DNA of 64,000 nucleotides, taken from NCBI GenBank assembly GCA_029204225.1, contig CM055113.1, forward strand, positions 31,544,383 through 31,608,382. The letters run 5' to 3'. Made by a program: the position numbers and the translations under genes. Positions within the stretch are counted from its first letter, which is position 1; every line of letters begins with the position of its first letter. The DNA comes from Diphasiastrum complanatum (Eukaryota > Streptophyta > Lycopodiopsida > Lycopodiales > Lycopodiaceae). The notes beneath the pieces were generated by a model. It searched no databases. It was given only the letters and a program-made list of their open reading frames with translations, and was not told where the DNA came from. Shown here piece after piece: positions 25,389 to 35,428 of this stretch.

Positions 25389-25935
25389 AAAATCATCAAA
25401 AATCCTAAAAATACATAAAAAGATCCTTCGCCCGTTTCACTATGCGGTGTGATTTAAATCTACTTACTGCTAGGACATCGAAGAATAATACCAAAAATAG
25501 AAGGCCAAAGTGATTGTTCATCTAGTTGCAATAACCTTTGTGAAAAATTTACAGCTTTCAGCAAAAATATTAGTTCTCTAAAAAGAACCTTCGCCTAAAC
25601 CTTCGCATGTGTCAATCCCACTTACTATTTTTGATAATCATTAAGTTGGGCGAAGGTTATTTTGCTGTAAAACTCTCTGTTCGGTTCTAGGCTTCTAGCT
25701 AGTAACTTTATATCGTTGAAGATTGAACAACAAAACTCGGGGTATATTGAGGCCATCTTATTAAAGCCTTTTGAGGCTTGAGCAAGGTAGTTGGAAGAAC
25801 AATTTCCACATTTTATGCATCATTTTGGTCCATGCAAAAAAAGTCTCATTAATTCATTCCCTTAGCAATGCAACAAATTTTGCAATTAGATAGCAAAATT
25901 CGATAGGTGAAACATTTGATATAATATAACTTGCA
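25389..25935. other. No gene seen; CCTTCGCC-rich non-coding stretch
   Basis: No coding sequence was found. ACCTTCGC or its complement GCGAAGGT occurs around 25425, 25585, 25600 and 25650. The same octamer style recurs near 50490 and 50575, so these may be pieces of one unnamed repeat. Confidence 0.5.
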
Positions 25936-25943
25936 ATCACTCT

Positions 25944-26510
25944 GTGCCAGGTTGTCGCCATAGATTTTGCAACATCTGCATTTCCAAGCATGCAGAGGCC
26001 TGCTGTCGTCTGGGTCAGCTGTTCGTAAGATGTCCTTTCTACAGCTATTGTGGCAATATTTTGACTCCCAATCAATGTTCCGTACTTCTGTCGACAAACT
26101 CATTGCGGATTCTCACTACGCGACAGATTAAAGCCGCGATACCCGAGACAGAGCGGATGTAATGCCTTTATCCTGAATGCTCAAGCCTTATGTTAAAGCC
26201 AGAATGTGACATTTCCGAACGGTCAATTACCAGCTCAGGACACCCGCATACGACTGCTGTGGGGTGCGTTCAATGTGAGGCATGTCATCGTTTTTCCTGC
26301 ATGAAATGTATGGCGTCCTGGCATGGAGATCTTAGCTGTTCCGAGTATCAAGATAAACCTGTGACTCCCGGGGCCTTTGGAGATAATGAACTGCTTCAAT
26401 TAGCAGAAAGGGAGAATTGGCAGCGATGCGATAAATGTGCTCGAGTCATTTAGTCCATGTCTGGCTGCAACCGTATCATCTGCTTGTGAGCAACCTCCCA
26501 CGAATGAAAT
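25944..26510 (+). pseudogene. RBR-type (RING-between-RING) E3 ubiquitin ligase pseudogene
   Basis: The plus strand reads CRHRFCNICISKHAEACCRL and VRCPFYSYCG (the second half of RING1), then IKAAIPETERM followed by a stop and LYPECSSLML. An IBR stretch with CEACHRFSCMKCMASWHGDL then leads to WQRCDKCARVI, a stop, and SGCNRIICL (start of RING2). In the family RING1 binds the E2 and a RING2 cysteine carries ubiquitin. Here the first RING1 cysteines are missing and RING2 breaks off after about 15 residues. Stops fall at about 26158, 26451 and 26486. No introns interrupt the fragment, so it may be a retro-copy, but neither poly-A nor a target duplication was identified. Confidence 0.82.
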
Positions 26511-26639
26511 GATCTTCCTAGAGTTTTCCCATTGTCTTTACTCTCCAACCAAACATTCTTTATGAACAGTTTCATTCCGAGCATATAGCATCTACACAAC
26601 TCATATAGCAAAGTCATGTTAGATTAGTAACACCTGATC

Positions 26640-27767
26640 AGACACATTATTTTCTTTTATAAATGTCGCTATGAGATTATTGTCCATCTACTGGCAACTA
26701 TTTAAAATCGTCGCTTGCGATAGTTACTTTAAAGATATTTCAGCGACATCTATCGACGATTACAAATTATTATCGGTGCGCAATGCTATAGTAACAAAAA
26801 ATTAGTCGACTATACTAAATAGATGTCGTTGGGCGACGCTAGAGAACGTTTGCAGAAAAAAAAACCCGAAAGATTATTTTTTGGCACCCACATTTCCAAC
26901 GACATTTAAAATTAGTGTCGCTTGGGGACACTAACTTTTCTAGCAGAAGAAATCCCGGACCCTCTCTTTAAAAAAGCAACATTTGGAACGTCGCCCAACA
27001 ACGTTAAAGTTAATGAAAGTTTAGTTAAAAAATTTCATTTTGGACATATAGAAATAATTTTTGTTTCGAGAACTGTGTTGCTAGAAATATTCTTTGAGAA
27101 TTGTGTTGCATAAATCCGTAAATTCTATGTTTCTTATAATTTTGTTACAATTTGTATTGTGTTAAAAGAAATATAGCATGAAAAACAAAGAAAATGAAGT
27201 TAATTTAATTGAAAATATGTGTCATAAAAAAGAAGAGAGAAGCAAAATATATTTGGTATTGATGAATTGATCATAATCAAAAAAAAATGTAAGGCAAGAC
27301 AATGAAAGCTACCACTTGGCATATTTTGAAACAACCATATATAAACCCGTTCATATTGTATATAATGTCGAGATGTAAACGCAAGAGATCATTACAAGCA
27401 ACAATTAAATAAAATTTTAAATATAATTCAATCAATTTCATTTGCAGGCAATTTTTCATTTACATCATCATTGATATTTTGCCATTCGTTTGAGCCATAT
27501 TCTAAACGTAGTGCATCTTGAAATGGATATAAGTGCCTCTAGTTCATCGTCTTGATCATTTGCGTCACTTTTACACTCATCTAATAGTCTAATTCTTTCA
27601 AGCAAATGGTCTACTCTTGTTGGAAGATTATTAGTAACATCATTAATGTTTTCATTTATTTCAATTTCAACCCTTCCATCATTGTTATTGACATCCCAAT
27701 CATCATGCTTGTTTGGCTCCATTAAATAATAAATTATTTCATTTTCTTCATTATGTGGATTCGCTTC
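26640..27767. repeat. Copy A (left part) of a tandem duplication, CACTA-like
   Basis: This stretch aligns by eye with 39130-40150. Shared blocks include ACTATACTAAATAGA(T/C)GTC, GTGTCGCTTGGGGA-like, TTCTTATAATTTTGTTA, TAATGTCGAGA(T/C)GTAAAC and CTCTAGTTCATCGTCTTGAT. Early parts carry many GCGAC/GTCGC motifs typical of CACTA subterminal regions. Copy A continues at 33931-33968 and 39004-39130, after the two copia insertions. Confidence 0.75.
27763..27767 (+). other. Target-site duplication GCTTC, left
   Basis: GCTTC lies directly before the 5' LTR at 27768 and is repeated at 33926-33930 directly after the 3' LTR. This fixes both ends of the element. Confidence 0.95.
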
Positions 27768-28105
27768 TGTTAAAAATTCACAATTCTAGCTTGACTAGTT
27801 TTGGTCATATGACTTGTAAATAGTTAGATGGTCATGATGTGGCTTGTCACACGTGCCAAATAGCATAGGATTCCATTCATAAGGATGTTCTCAAGTAGAC
27901 CCAAGTGCTAGAACCTTTGGAATGAGTCCAAATTATGCTTAGATACAAGGGAGAAAAAATAGGAGCTATTTTTGGTAATTTTTGCATTGTTGAGGGATCT
28001 CCAAGATTCCAACCCTAACTTGGTAGGGATGAAAGATCCACCAAAATTAGCATTAGGGATAGGTTTAGGGCTACTCATACCTGCCCAAAACCGTGATGGA
28101 TCATG

Positions 28106-28115
28106 TATATATAGG
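28106..28115 (+). promoter_or_regulatory. TATA box in family B LTR
   Basis: TATATATAGG lies about 340 bp into the 5' LTR, placed as expected for the U3 promoter that starts the genomic transcript. The 3' LTR has the identical sequence at 33582-33591. The transcription start would lie about 25-35 bp downstream, by analogy with plant TATA promoters. Confidence 0.65.
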
Positions 28116-28281
28116 TGATGATATCTCACCAAAATCAATCAAGCAATTTCATGTTTTTTCTCTCATAATGGTGCAATTGCTCTCTATGTTCATAATTGTT
28201 TGAGTACTTGTGATTACTAATGATTATAGGATTGAATGTAGGTCTGGTGTACAGTACTCAGACTGTGGGAGGCCGTACTTT

Positions 28282-28291
28282 CACACGTGTG
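28282..28291. promoter_or_regulatory. CACACGTGTG palindrome in family B LTR
   Basis: This is a perfect 10-bp palindrome with an ACGTG core, as recognised by plant bZIP and bHLH factors. The same decamer occurs in family A LTRs (565, 716, near 6050, 6200 and 34668) and in another LTR at 58870. It lies downstream of the TATA box here. Function is inferred. Confidence 0.5.
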
Positions 28292-28449
28292 AAGCCTTCT
28301 TCAAGGATTTGGGCCATTTAGTGAGGTTCAAGCATAGATTTTTGATGGATTTTGATGGTTCAACTTGTGCTAATCTTATGAAATCATAATCTATTGTTTC
28401 CCTCATCATTTCAAGTGTTTTAGGGTCCTTATTTGCTGTAATTTTTACA

Positions 28450-28461
28450 TGGTATCAGAGC
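28450..28461 (+). other. Primer-binding site of copia family B
   Basis: TGGTATCAGAGC follows the LTR end with no spacer. It is complementary to the 3' end of initiator tRNA-Met. Confidence 0.93.
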
Positions 28462-29260
28462 CTAAAGGCTAAAATGAGCTAAATCCTTGGTTTTCATTCA
28501 ATTTGATCACAATTTTTGATCTAAATCTTGTGTAGATTGGATCTTAGCATCTAGTATTGATTCTAGAACTCAAAGTGAGTCAAATACATTGGAGATTGGT
28601 GTTGTGTGACTTCATTTGCAGGTGTTTAGGTGTCTAAAACCAGAGGCAAAGTTGAATTCAATTCACATTACCAAGATAGCAAGTTTTGCTTGCTCCAAGC
28701 ATTGATTTCTAAGCGAGTTTTGGAGGTGATTTCATAGAGAAGGCTTTCTAGCATTCAAGGAGAGGGAAGATCAGAGTTTTGGGGACTCTTCAAGGCTGTT
28801 CTAAGGTGTAGTAGACACCTCCTAAAGTGATTTAGATTCAGTCCAACCATTGCTTGACTTATGCACCAAATTAGATCAATTTTTCATCAATTTTGATCAT
28901 TTTTTGCTTGTGATTGGATAGTAGATTGTGTTGCATCCTCATTAAGTTCCATTTAGATCTTTTACAAGTGATTTTGGAAGTATATTAGGTTGCTGAAATT
29001 CACTCTTTATCAGATCATTTGGAAGCTTTAATGTTCTTTATAGAAAGAGGGGCAATTCTACTAGTATTGTCTACTTCAATCAAGCAAGTGCATTGTTTCT
29101 AGTATTCTATGATTTGATTTTGTTAGAGATCATTCTTAGATCTTTATAGGAAGTCTATTACTGATCTTTTCAGGTCCCTAAGAAGTGGGATAAGGTAGAC
29201 CTTCAATCAAATCAATAGAAGTAACCTTCATTTGTGTCAAGTCCTTGATTAGGAGACTAG
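28462..29260 (+). other. Untranslated leader of copia family B
   Basis: About 800 bp lies between the primer site and the Gag-Pol ATG. No conserved ORF was seen. The region would carry packaging and dimerisation signals, which cannot be located by eye. Confidence 0.7.
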
Positions 29261-32200
29261 ATGGCATCTATAAATGCATATCTTTTGGATACTAATGAAA
29301 GGCTCAACAAAACTAACTATTCCATATGGAAAGTTAGAATGGAATCTATCATGATCATGCAAGATCTGATGGAAATTGTAAATGGTAAGGAGGGTGAACC
29401 TATTCATCCTCAAGAAAAAGCCAAATACATCAAGAGGTGCAATGTTGCACTACATTGCATAAAAATGAATGTTGCAAATGAACTCTTAAGAGAGGTAGGA
29501 GATTGCACTTCAGCTCAAGATGCTTGGGAGACTTTGCAAAAGGTCTATGAATCCAAGAACCAAACTAGAATGTTAGCTTTGAAGAATCAAATCTATAGAA
29601 GCTATCAAAAGAAAGGAGAGAGTGCACATACTTTTGTCCTAAGAGTAAAGGAATTGAACAAAGAGCTAGCCTTTATAGGTGACCCTATCAAGGATGAAGA
29701 GCTTGTTCAACTCATATTGAATGGACTAAGCTTTGAATTTGACAATTTGGTTCAGGGATATGCAATTATGGGTAAGCTACCCATACTTGAAGAACTCCAA
29801 GGCACGCTCATGGCCGAGGAATCAAGAAGGAGCCAAATGCAAGAGAGGATGGATAGGCTTTCCATCCAAGGTGGAGATGACCAAGCTCTCTTCACCAAAG
29901 GCAAAGGCAAGTCCAAAGGCAAAGGATCAACATTCAAGAAGTCTACAAAGCTTGAGGATCAAGAAGGACCCCCAAAGGCATCTCCATCAACCACCAAAGT
30001 CAAGAAGGACAAATCAAAGGTGAAGTGCTACTATTGTAGCAAGATGGGGCATTATGCCTCGGAATGCTTCAAGAGGAAGCAAGATCAAAGCCAAGCCAAC
30101 ATGAGCAAAGAGGAGGAGGAGGAGAGTTCACATGAGGACTCTCTCATGATGTCCATATTTTCTTCAACAAGCTTCAAAGGAGAAGATCCTTGGTGGATTG
30201 ACTTGGGTGCTAGTTCACACATGACTAGTAAAAGGGAGTTTTTCTCTTCTCTCTTATCTTATGATGGACCTATAAAGTCTATCTATACAGCAAATTATGA
30301 AGCTTGTAAGATTGAAGGAGTTGGTAGCATTCCCCTTTGCTTAGGATCTTCCAAAAAGATCAACATAGAAGGTGTTTTGTACATTCCTACAATAACAAAG
30401 AATCTACTAAGTGTTGGCCAAATGGTAGACAATGGTTTCAATGTTGACTTTGCTTCAAATGAATGTTTCATCAAGAAGAAGGGTAAGATAGTGGCCAAGG
30501 GCACTAGACTTGGCAAACTTTATAAGCTGGATGCATTTGTGGATACTAATGTTGTCATGTTGGCCAAGAAGAGCAAGATATCTACCTTTACTTTATGGCA
30601 CAAAAGACTTGGACATGTCAACTCGGGTTCCATGGAGGCTATGATCAAGGAGGAGTATGCTTTAGGCCTACCAAGGTCTATTGGGAAGGAAGACAAGGTT
30701 TGTGAAGCTTGTGCCTTATCCAAGGCACATAAGAAGGTGTTTCCTAACTCCATCACAAAGTCATCTCATCCTCTTGAACTCATACACTCGGATGTGCACA
30801 TTGCTAGCACCAAATCTAATGGAGGTTCATCCATGTTTTTAACCTTCATTGATAACTACTCAAGATATTGTTGGGTGTTCTTACTTTCCTTCAAGTCTCA
30901 AGTATTTGATACTTTTGTAAAGTTCAAGTTGTTTGTGGAAAAGCATCATAATCATAGCATCAAGATTCTTAGAAGTGACAATGGTGGAGAATTCATCTCC
31001 AATGAGTTCAAGGCCTTTTGTGAGGAGGAAGGGATCAAGAAAGAGACTTCTTGTCCTTACACTCCTCAACAAAATGGAGTTGCTGAAAGAAGGAATAGAA
31101 CATTATGTGAATGTTCTAAGGCTTTAAGATTAGATGCTTGTTTGCCCAAATCCTTTTGGGGTGAGTCTCTTGTATGTGCAAACTACTTGATGAATAGGGT
31201 GTCTTGCAAAGCAATTGAAGGCAAAACTCCTTATGAGATGTTGTATGGAAAGAAACCCAATCTTAATCACTTGAAAGTTTTTGGGTGTATATGTTATGTG
31301 CATGTGCCATTGGAAACAAGAACCAAGGAGGATCCATCTTCCACAAGAGGGATCATGCTTGGATATGCAAGCTCAAGCAAGGGCTACAAAGTCTATCTCC
31401 CATCCTTGAACAAATTTGTTGTTTCAAGGGATGTCATCTTTGATGAACATCATATGCATATGCTTGAAGAAGGCTCAAGTGCTCCAACAATCAAGAAGAA
31501 GATGGCCGAGGATCAAGATCTTGGTTTTGAGGAGGAGCTCATGGAGGAGCAAGCACCAAACCCACCTATCACACCAAGGAGATCTTCAAGGGCAAAAGTG
31601 GAGCCATCAAGGCTCACATATCAAGGCAAAGGACAGCAAGTTGAGGGTATCTCATCCACTTCTTATGCTTTATCTAGTTTCAAAGAACCATCTAATGTTG
31701 AAGATGCATTGCACTCCAAAGAATGGTATAAAGCTATGTTGGATGAGTATGATGCCTTGATTGAGAATGAAACTTGGTTGCTTGTTGAGAGACCTCAAAG
31801 GAATGTAATAGGATGCAAGTGGGTCTTCAAGCTTAAGTTGAATGCAAATGGGAGTGTTAACAAACATAAAGCAAGATTAGTTGCAAAAGGCTATGCTCAA
31901 GAGAGAGGGATAGACTATGAGGAAACTTTTGCACCCGTGGCCAAGATGGTCACAATAAGACTAATCATTGCACTTGCATCACATTTTGGATGGATTCTAT
32001 GTCAAATGGATGTCTCTAATGCTTTCTTGAATGGTTTTTTGGAAGAGGATATCTATATGGAGCAGCCACAAGGGTTCATCAAGCATGGAATGGAGAACAA
32101 AGTATGCCATCTCCAAAGAAGCATCTATGGCTTGAAGCAAGCCTCGAGATCTTGGAATTCAAGACTACATTGCTATCTTATTTCACTTTCTTTTGTTCAA

Positions 32201-33229
32201 CGTGAATATGATCCCACTCTTTACATTAAGTTTGATGATGTTGGTATTGTACTTTTACTCATTTATGTAGATGACATCATCATTAGTGGAAATAGTGTTG
32301 ATGGTATTGAAAAAATCAAGATAGATCTATCCTTAGAGTTCAAGATGGTAGATCTAGGGTGTCTTCACTTCATCTTAGGCATAGAAGTACTTAGAGGGTC
32401 TGATTTTATCTTTATAAGTCAAGTAAACTATGCTCAAAGTCTTTTGAAGAAGTTTAAGATGGAAGTATGCAAAAGTGTTGACACACCAATGGAGCAAGAT
32501 GTAAAAGTGCCAAATGAAGATGATGAAAGATCCTTCATGGACATCACTTTGTTTAGGCAACTTATAGGTTCCTTAATGTGGATCACTATAACTAGACCAG
32601 ATCTTAGCTTTAGTGTATGTAGGTTGATCCAATCCATGCAAAAGCCATTGAATATCCATTGGAAAAAGGCTAAGAGGATTCTAAGATACATCTCGGGTAC
32701 ATTGGATTTTGGGATTCTATATAGAGGAGATGTGATTAACCTTCATGCATTTAGTGATTCAGATTTTGCAGGGGACAAGAGGGATAGGAAATCAACAAGT
32801 GCCTATTCAACTTTCATAGGAGAAGGTGTGGTTTCATGGCTTTCAAAAAAGCAAGAAACTATATCTCTATCTTCAACCGAGGCCGAGTACAAAGCTTTGA
32901 CAACCACTACAAAGGAGGTACTTTGGATCAAGAGATTATTGGTGGAACTAAAGATCATGGATTCAGAGGAGGCACCAATCATCTACAATGACAATATATC
33001 AGCCCAACACCTTGCATCTAACCCAATCTTCCATGCAAGATCTAAGCACATTGAGATATGCCATCACTTTGTGAGAGAAATGGTGCAAGCCAAGGAGATT
33101 GCTTTGGAGCATCTTCCAAGCAATGAATGTGTAGCTGATCTACTTACTAAACCACTTCAAAAGACACCTTTTATGAAGTTCAGATCATCACTTGGAGTGA
33201 TTAGTAAAGCAATGATTGAACCAAGCTAG
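29261..33229 (+). CDS. Gag-Pol polyprotein of copia family B (1322 residues)
   Basis: A single open frame from ATG 29261 to TAG 33229 encodes all retrotransposition functions. Gag (about 1-250) has NYSIWKVRMESI. A CCHC knuckle binds RNA at residues 256-269 (CYYCSKMGHYASEC). Protease follows with WWIDLGASSHM at 311-321. Integrase has the HHCC finger (H447, H452, C481, C484) and the DDE triad D511, D573, E609 with 35 residues between the last two. RT has DVSNAFLNG (D917) and YVDD at 1002-1005. RNase H has SDSDFAGD (D1166) and TEAEYKA (E1207). Everything looks functional except the protease, where the conserved D-S/T-G reads D314-L315-G316. The change is one base, TCG to TTG at 30204, judged against DSG in sister elements. 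It would be transcribed from the LTR at 27768. Confidence 0.96.
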   Translation: MASINAYLLDTNERLNKTNYSIWKVRMESIMIMQDLMEIVNGKEGEPIHPQEKAKYIKRCNVALHCIKMNVANELLREVGDCTSAQDAWETLQKVYESKNQTRMLALKNQIYRSYQKKGESAHTFVLRVKELNKELAFIGDPIKDEELVQLILNGLSFEFDNLVQGYAIMGKLPILEELQGTLMAEESRRSQMQERMDRLSIQGGDDQALFTKGKGKSKGKGSTFKKSTKLEDQEGPPKASPSTTKVKKDKSKVKCYYCSKMGHYASECFKRKQDQSQANMSKEEEEESSHEDSLMMSIFSSTSFKGEDPWWIDLGASSHMTSKREFFSSLLSYDGPIKSIYTANYEACKIEGVGSIPLCLGSSKKINIEGVLYIPTITKNLLSVGQMVDNGFNVDFASNECFIKKKGKIVAKGTRLGKLYKLDAFVDTNVVMLAKKSKISTFTLWHKRLGHVNSGSMEAMIKEEYALGLPRSIGKEDKVCEACALSKAHKKVFPNSITKSSHPLELIHSDVHIASTKSNGGSSMFLTFIDNYSRYCWVFLLSFKSQVFDTFVKFKLFVEKHHNHSIKILRSDNGGEFISNEFKAFCEEEGIKKETSCPYTPQQNGVAERRNRTLCECSKALRLDACLPKSFWGESLVCANYLMNRVSCKAIEGKTPYEMLYGKKPNLNHLKVFGCICYVHVPLETRTKEDPSSTRGIMLGYASSSKGYKVYLPSLNKFVVSRDVIFDEHHMHMLEEGSSAPTIKKKMAEDQDLGFEEELMEEQAPNPPITPRRSSRAKVEPSRLTYQGKGQQVEGISSTSYALSSFKEPSNVEDALHSKEWYKAMLDEYDALIENETWLLVERPQRNVIGCKWVFKLKLNANGSVNKHKARLVAKGYAQERGIDYEETFAPVAKMVTIRLIIALASHFGWILCQMDVSNAFLNGFLEEDIYMEQPQGFIKHGMENKVCHLQRSIYGLKQASRSWNSRLHCYLISLSFVQREYDPTLYIKFDDVGIVLLLIYVDDIIISGNSVDGIEKIKIDLSLEFKMVDLGCLHFILGIEVLRGSDFIFISQVNYAQSLLKKFKMEVCKSVDTPMEQDVKVPNEDDERSFMDITLFRQLIGSLMWITITRPDLSFSVCRLIQSMQKPLNIHWKKAKRILRYISGTLDFGILYRGDVINLHAFSDSDFAGDKRDRKSTSAYSTFIGEGVVSWLSKKQETISLSSTEAEYKALTTTTKEVLWIKRLLVELKIMDSEEAPIIYNDNISAQHLASNPIFHARSKHIEICHHFVREMVQAKEIALEHLPSNECVADLLTKPLQKTPFMKFRSSLGVISKAMIEPS

Positions 33230-33243
33230 ATAGTGAGGAGGAG

Positions 33244-33925
33244 TGTTAAAAATTCACAATTCTAGCTTGACTAGTTTTGGTCATATGACTTGTAAATAGT
33301 TAGATGGTCATGATGTGGCTTGTCACACGTGCCAAATAGCATAGGATTCCATTCATAAGGATGTTCTCAAGTAGACCTAAGTGTTAGAACCTTTGGAATG
33401 AGTCCAAATTATGCTTAGATACAAGGGAGAAAAAATAGGAGCTATTTTTGGTAATTTTTGCATTGTTGAGGGATCTCCAAGATTCCAACCCTAACTTGGT
33501 AGGGATGAAAGATCCACCAAAATTAGCATTAGGGATAGGTTTAGGGCTACTCATACCTGCCCAAAACCGTGATGGATCATGTATATATAGGTGATGATAT
33601 CTCACCAAAATCAATCAAGCAATTTCATGTTTTTTCTCACATAATGGTGCAATTGCTCTCTATGTTCATAATTGTTTGAGTACTTGTGATTACTAATGAT
33701 TATAGGATTGAATGTAGGTCTGGTGTACAGTACTCAGACTGTGGGAGGCCGTACTTTCACACGTGTGAAGCCTTCTTCAAGGATTTGGGCCATTTAGTGA
33801 GGTTCAAGCATAGATTTTTGATGGATTTTGATGGTTCAACTTGTGCTAATCTTATGAAATCATAATCTATTGTTTCCCTCATCATTTCAAGTGTTTTAGG
33901 GTCCTTATTTGCTGTAATTTTTACA
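33244..33925 (+). repeat. 3' LTR of copia family B
   Basis: Identical in length (682 bp) to the 5' LTR. It differs at about positions 33378, 33384 and 33639 and is followed by the target duplication GCTTC. It would supply the polyadenylation site of the element's RNA. Confidence 0.97.
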
Positions 33926-33930
33926 GCTTC
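33926..33930 (+). other. Target-site duplication GCTTC, right
   Basis: Matches 27763-27767 and directly follows the 3' LTR. Confidence 0.95.
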
Positions 33931-33968
33931 TACATGATTTTCCATATCGTGATCGCTTTCGTCTTCTT
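33931..33968. repeat. Middle piece of tandem-duplication copy A
   Basis: This 38-bp segment between two copia elements includes ATCGTGATCGCTTTCGTCTTCTT. It matches TATGATCGCTTTCGACTTTTT at 40141 in copy B, so it belongs to the sequence that both elements entered. Its last five bases, TTCTT (33964-33968), are the target duplication of the next element. Confidence 0.8.
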
Positions 33969-34688
33969 TGTGAGAAATTGGCAAAAATCTAGCTTGGTAT
34001 TTTTTATGATAGAAGTTTGTAAGTGAATCTCACATGTGTGGAGGATGTTCCCACGTGTGGAGGATGTTCCCACGTGTGGAGAATTGTAAAGTAAATCAAA
34101 ATGTTTGATATAGGGGTCTCATAGAATTTCATAGTCAAGCATTTAGGTGTAGGATGTTGATAGGGTCAAATTTGGCATAGATGGCAAATTATCCATTTCC
34201 ACTTGTAATGCCACTATTGAGCCAAAATAGAGTAGGAGGCCAAACTTGTGCCAATTAGAGTGTAGACAAGTGTAATGCTTTTGTTTGATGAAGTTTAAGA
34301 GGTCTAATAGGATTCAGAGGTGGAACCATGTGTGGTCCAATGGAATTTGAGGTCTGCTTGAATATAGTCCAATAGAATTTAGAGGTGCATGGATCAATGG
34401 TCCAATAGGATTAAGAGGTGGCAAAGTGTGATCCAATCATAGTTAAGCATAGTGGTAGCTCATGAATCTACTAATATCATTGTACTCCTCATTTGGATCT
34501 AATTGATTTTGAGATTGAGTGGATTTGAGTGTCATTGAATTTCTAGCTTTCTCTCTCTACCCGAGAGCTCATGATGGTTTTTCTCTCTCTACCCGAGGAG
34601 AGCAGCTTGTTTTTACTTAGAATACTTTTGGAACACTAGGAGATCACAAGTACATGTAGTGGACAGTCCACACGTGTGAAATTCAACA
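33969..34688 (+). repeat. 5' LTR of copia family A copy 2
   Basis: Compared with its 3' partner it lacks about 125 bp (after GGAACACT near 34636) and carries a 19-bp tandem duplication (GTGTGGAGGATGTTCCCAC near 34037-34076). It ends CACACGTGTGAAATTCAACA, as in copy 1. Confidence 0.92.
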
Positions 34689-34700
34689 TGGTATCAGAGC
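34689..34700 (+). other. Primer-binding site of copia family A copy 2
   Basis: TGGTATCAGAGC directly follows the 5' LTR. It is the canonical initiator tRNA-Met site, unlike copy 1 with one mismatch. Confidence 0.92.
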
Positions 34701-35428
34701 CTACCTAAGGTTACCATGCATTTTGATCCATCTAAGTGAAAAAATTTTCATCAATCTAGAGCTAGAAGTTGTCAAGGCCCATTTTCCTAGCTATCTTGTT
34801 CAATCTTGGATCAAAAGAGATCAAAAGGACATTGATTGGGTCTGACCTGGTACTGTACGGAATCAGGTGGTCAGACACGTGTGAGGAACATCCAATTTCA
34901 GTTTGGGAGTTCTCTTTCATGTTTGATCCAAAAATCTTGCTAGATAGCTTGTTTTGAAGCTATTTTTTTTGTTCATTCCATTTGGTTGTGCCAATAATAA
35001 GTTATAAGCTTTTGAAGAGGGTTAGGTAGGGCACCTAGACCTGGGTGGACACATTTGGTTTGGTCAAGAGATTGCTTGTTTGATCCAAAATCACAGTTGA
35101 ATGCTTACCAATCTCATCTATATGTGATCTAGGCATTGTTTTGAGATCTTAGCCATTTTGTTTCATGCAATATCATTGTATTTGAGTCAAATTTGGTTTC
35201 TTAGTGTATTTCACACGTGCTAAGAGTGTTTGATCCTAACTTTGCCCATACTCCATCATTTGATGTGAAGTAGATCTAGTTTTGGAGAGATTGAGGATAG
35301 CTAGTGAGAATCATCTCACAGTTTGTTGCAAGATCTTGCATAGGAGATTGTAGCACACCATTATTGGATCCTATAGTGAGAGAGAAGCAACATTTTTTGT
35401 TCATCACTTTTATTTATCTCCACTTTAC
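34701..35428 (+). other. Untranslated leader of copia family A copy 2
   Basis: Closely similar to the copy 1 leader at 748-1492, including AGACACGTGTGAGGAACATC and TTTCACACGTGCTAAGAGTG. No coding role is evident. Confidence 0.75.

Larger units (their letters stand above)
27768..28449 (+). repeat. 5' LTR of copia family B
   Basis: It begins TGTTAAAAATTCACA, ends ATTTTTACA and is 682 bp, the same length as the 3' LTR. It contains a TATA box at 28106, CACACGTGTG at 28282-28291 and TCACACGTGCC near 27848. Confidence 0.97.
27768..33925 (+). mobile_element. Almost intact Ty1/copia retrotransposon, family B
   Basis: This is a complete 6158-bp element. It has 682-bp LTRs at both ends with TG...CA termini, a perfect 5-bp target duplication GCTTC, a primer site at 28450, one uninterrupted 1322-codon Gag-Pol frame and a purine tract (GATAGTGAGGAGGAG) before the 3' LTR. 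I found only three differences between the LTRs (two C/T, one T/A) and no indels, so this is the youngest insertion visible. The only obvious defect is at the protease active site. Confidence 0.97.

Noticed and set aside
27908-28138. Identical 76-codon minus-strand ORFs at 27908-28138 and 33384-33614
   Set aside because: They are the two LTRs of family B read on the wrong strand. Identity reflects LTR youth, not a gene.
29733-30023. 96-codon basic ORF in another frame of family B gag
   Set aside because: Alternative-frame shadow of the Lys/Ser-rich gag linker.
30881-31072. Minus-strand ORFs inside the family B integrase
   Set aside because: Antisense shadows of the 1322-codon frame with no recognisable content.
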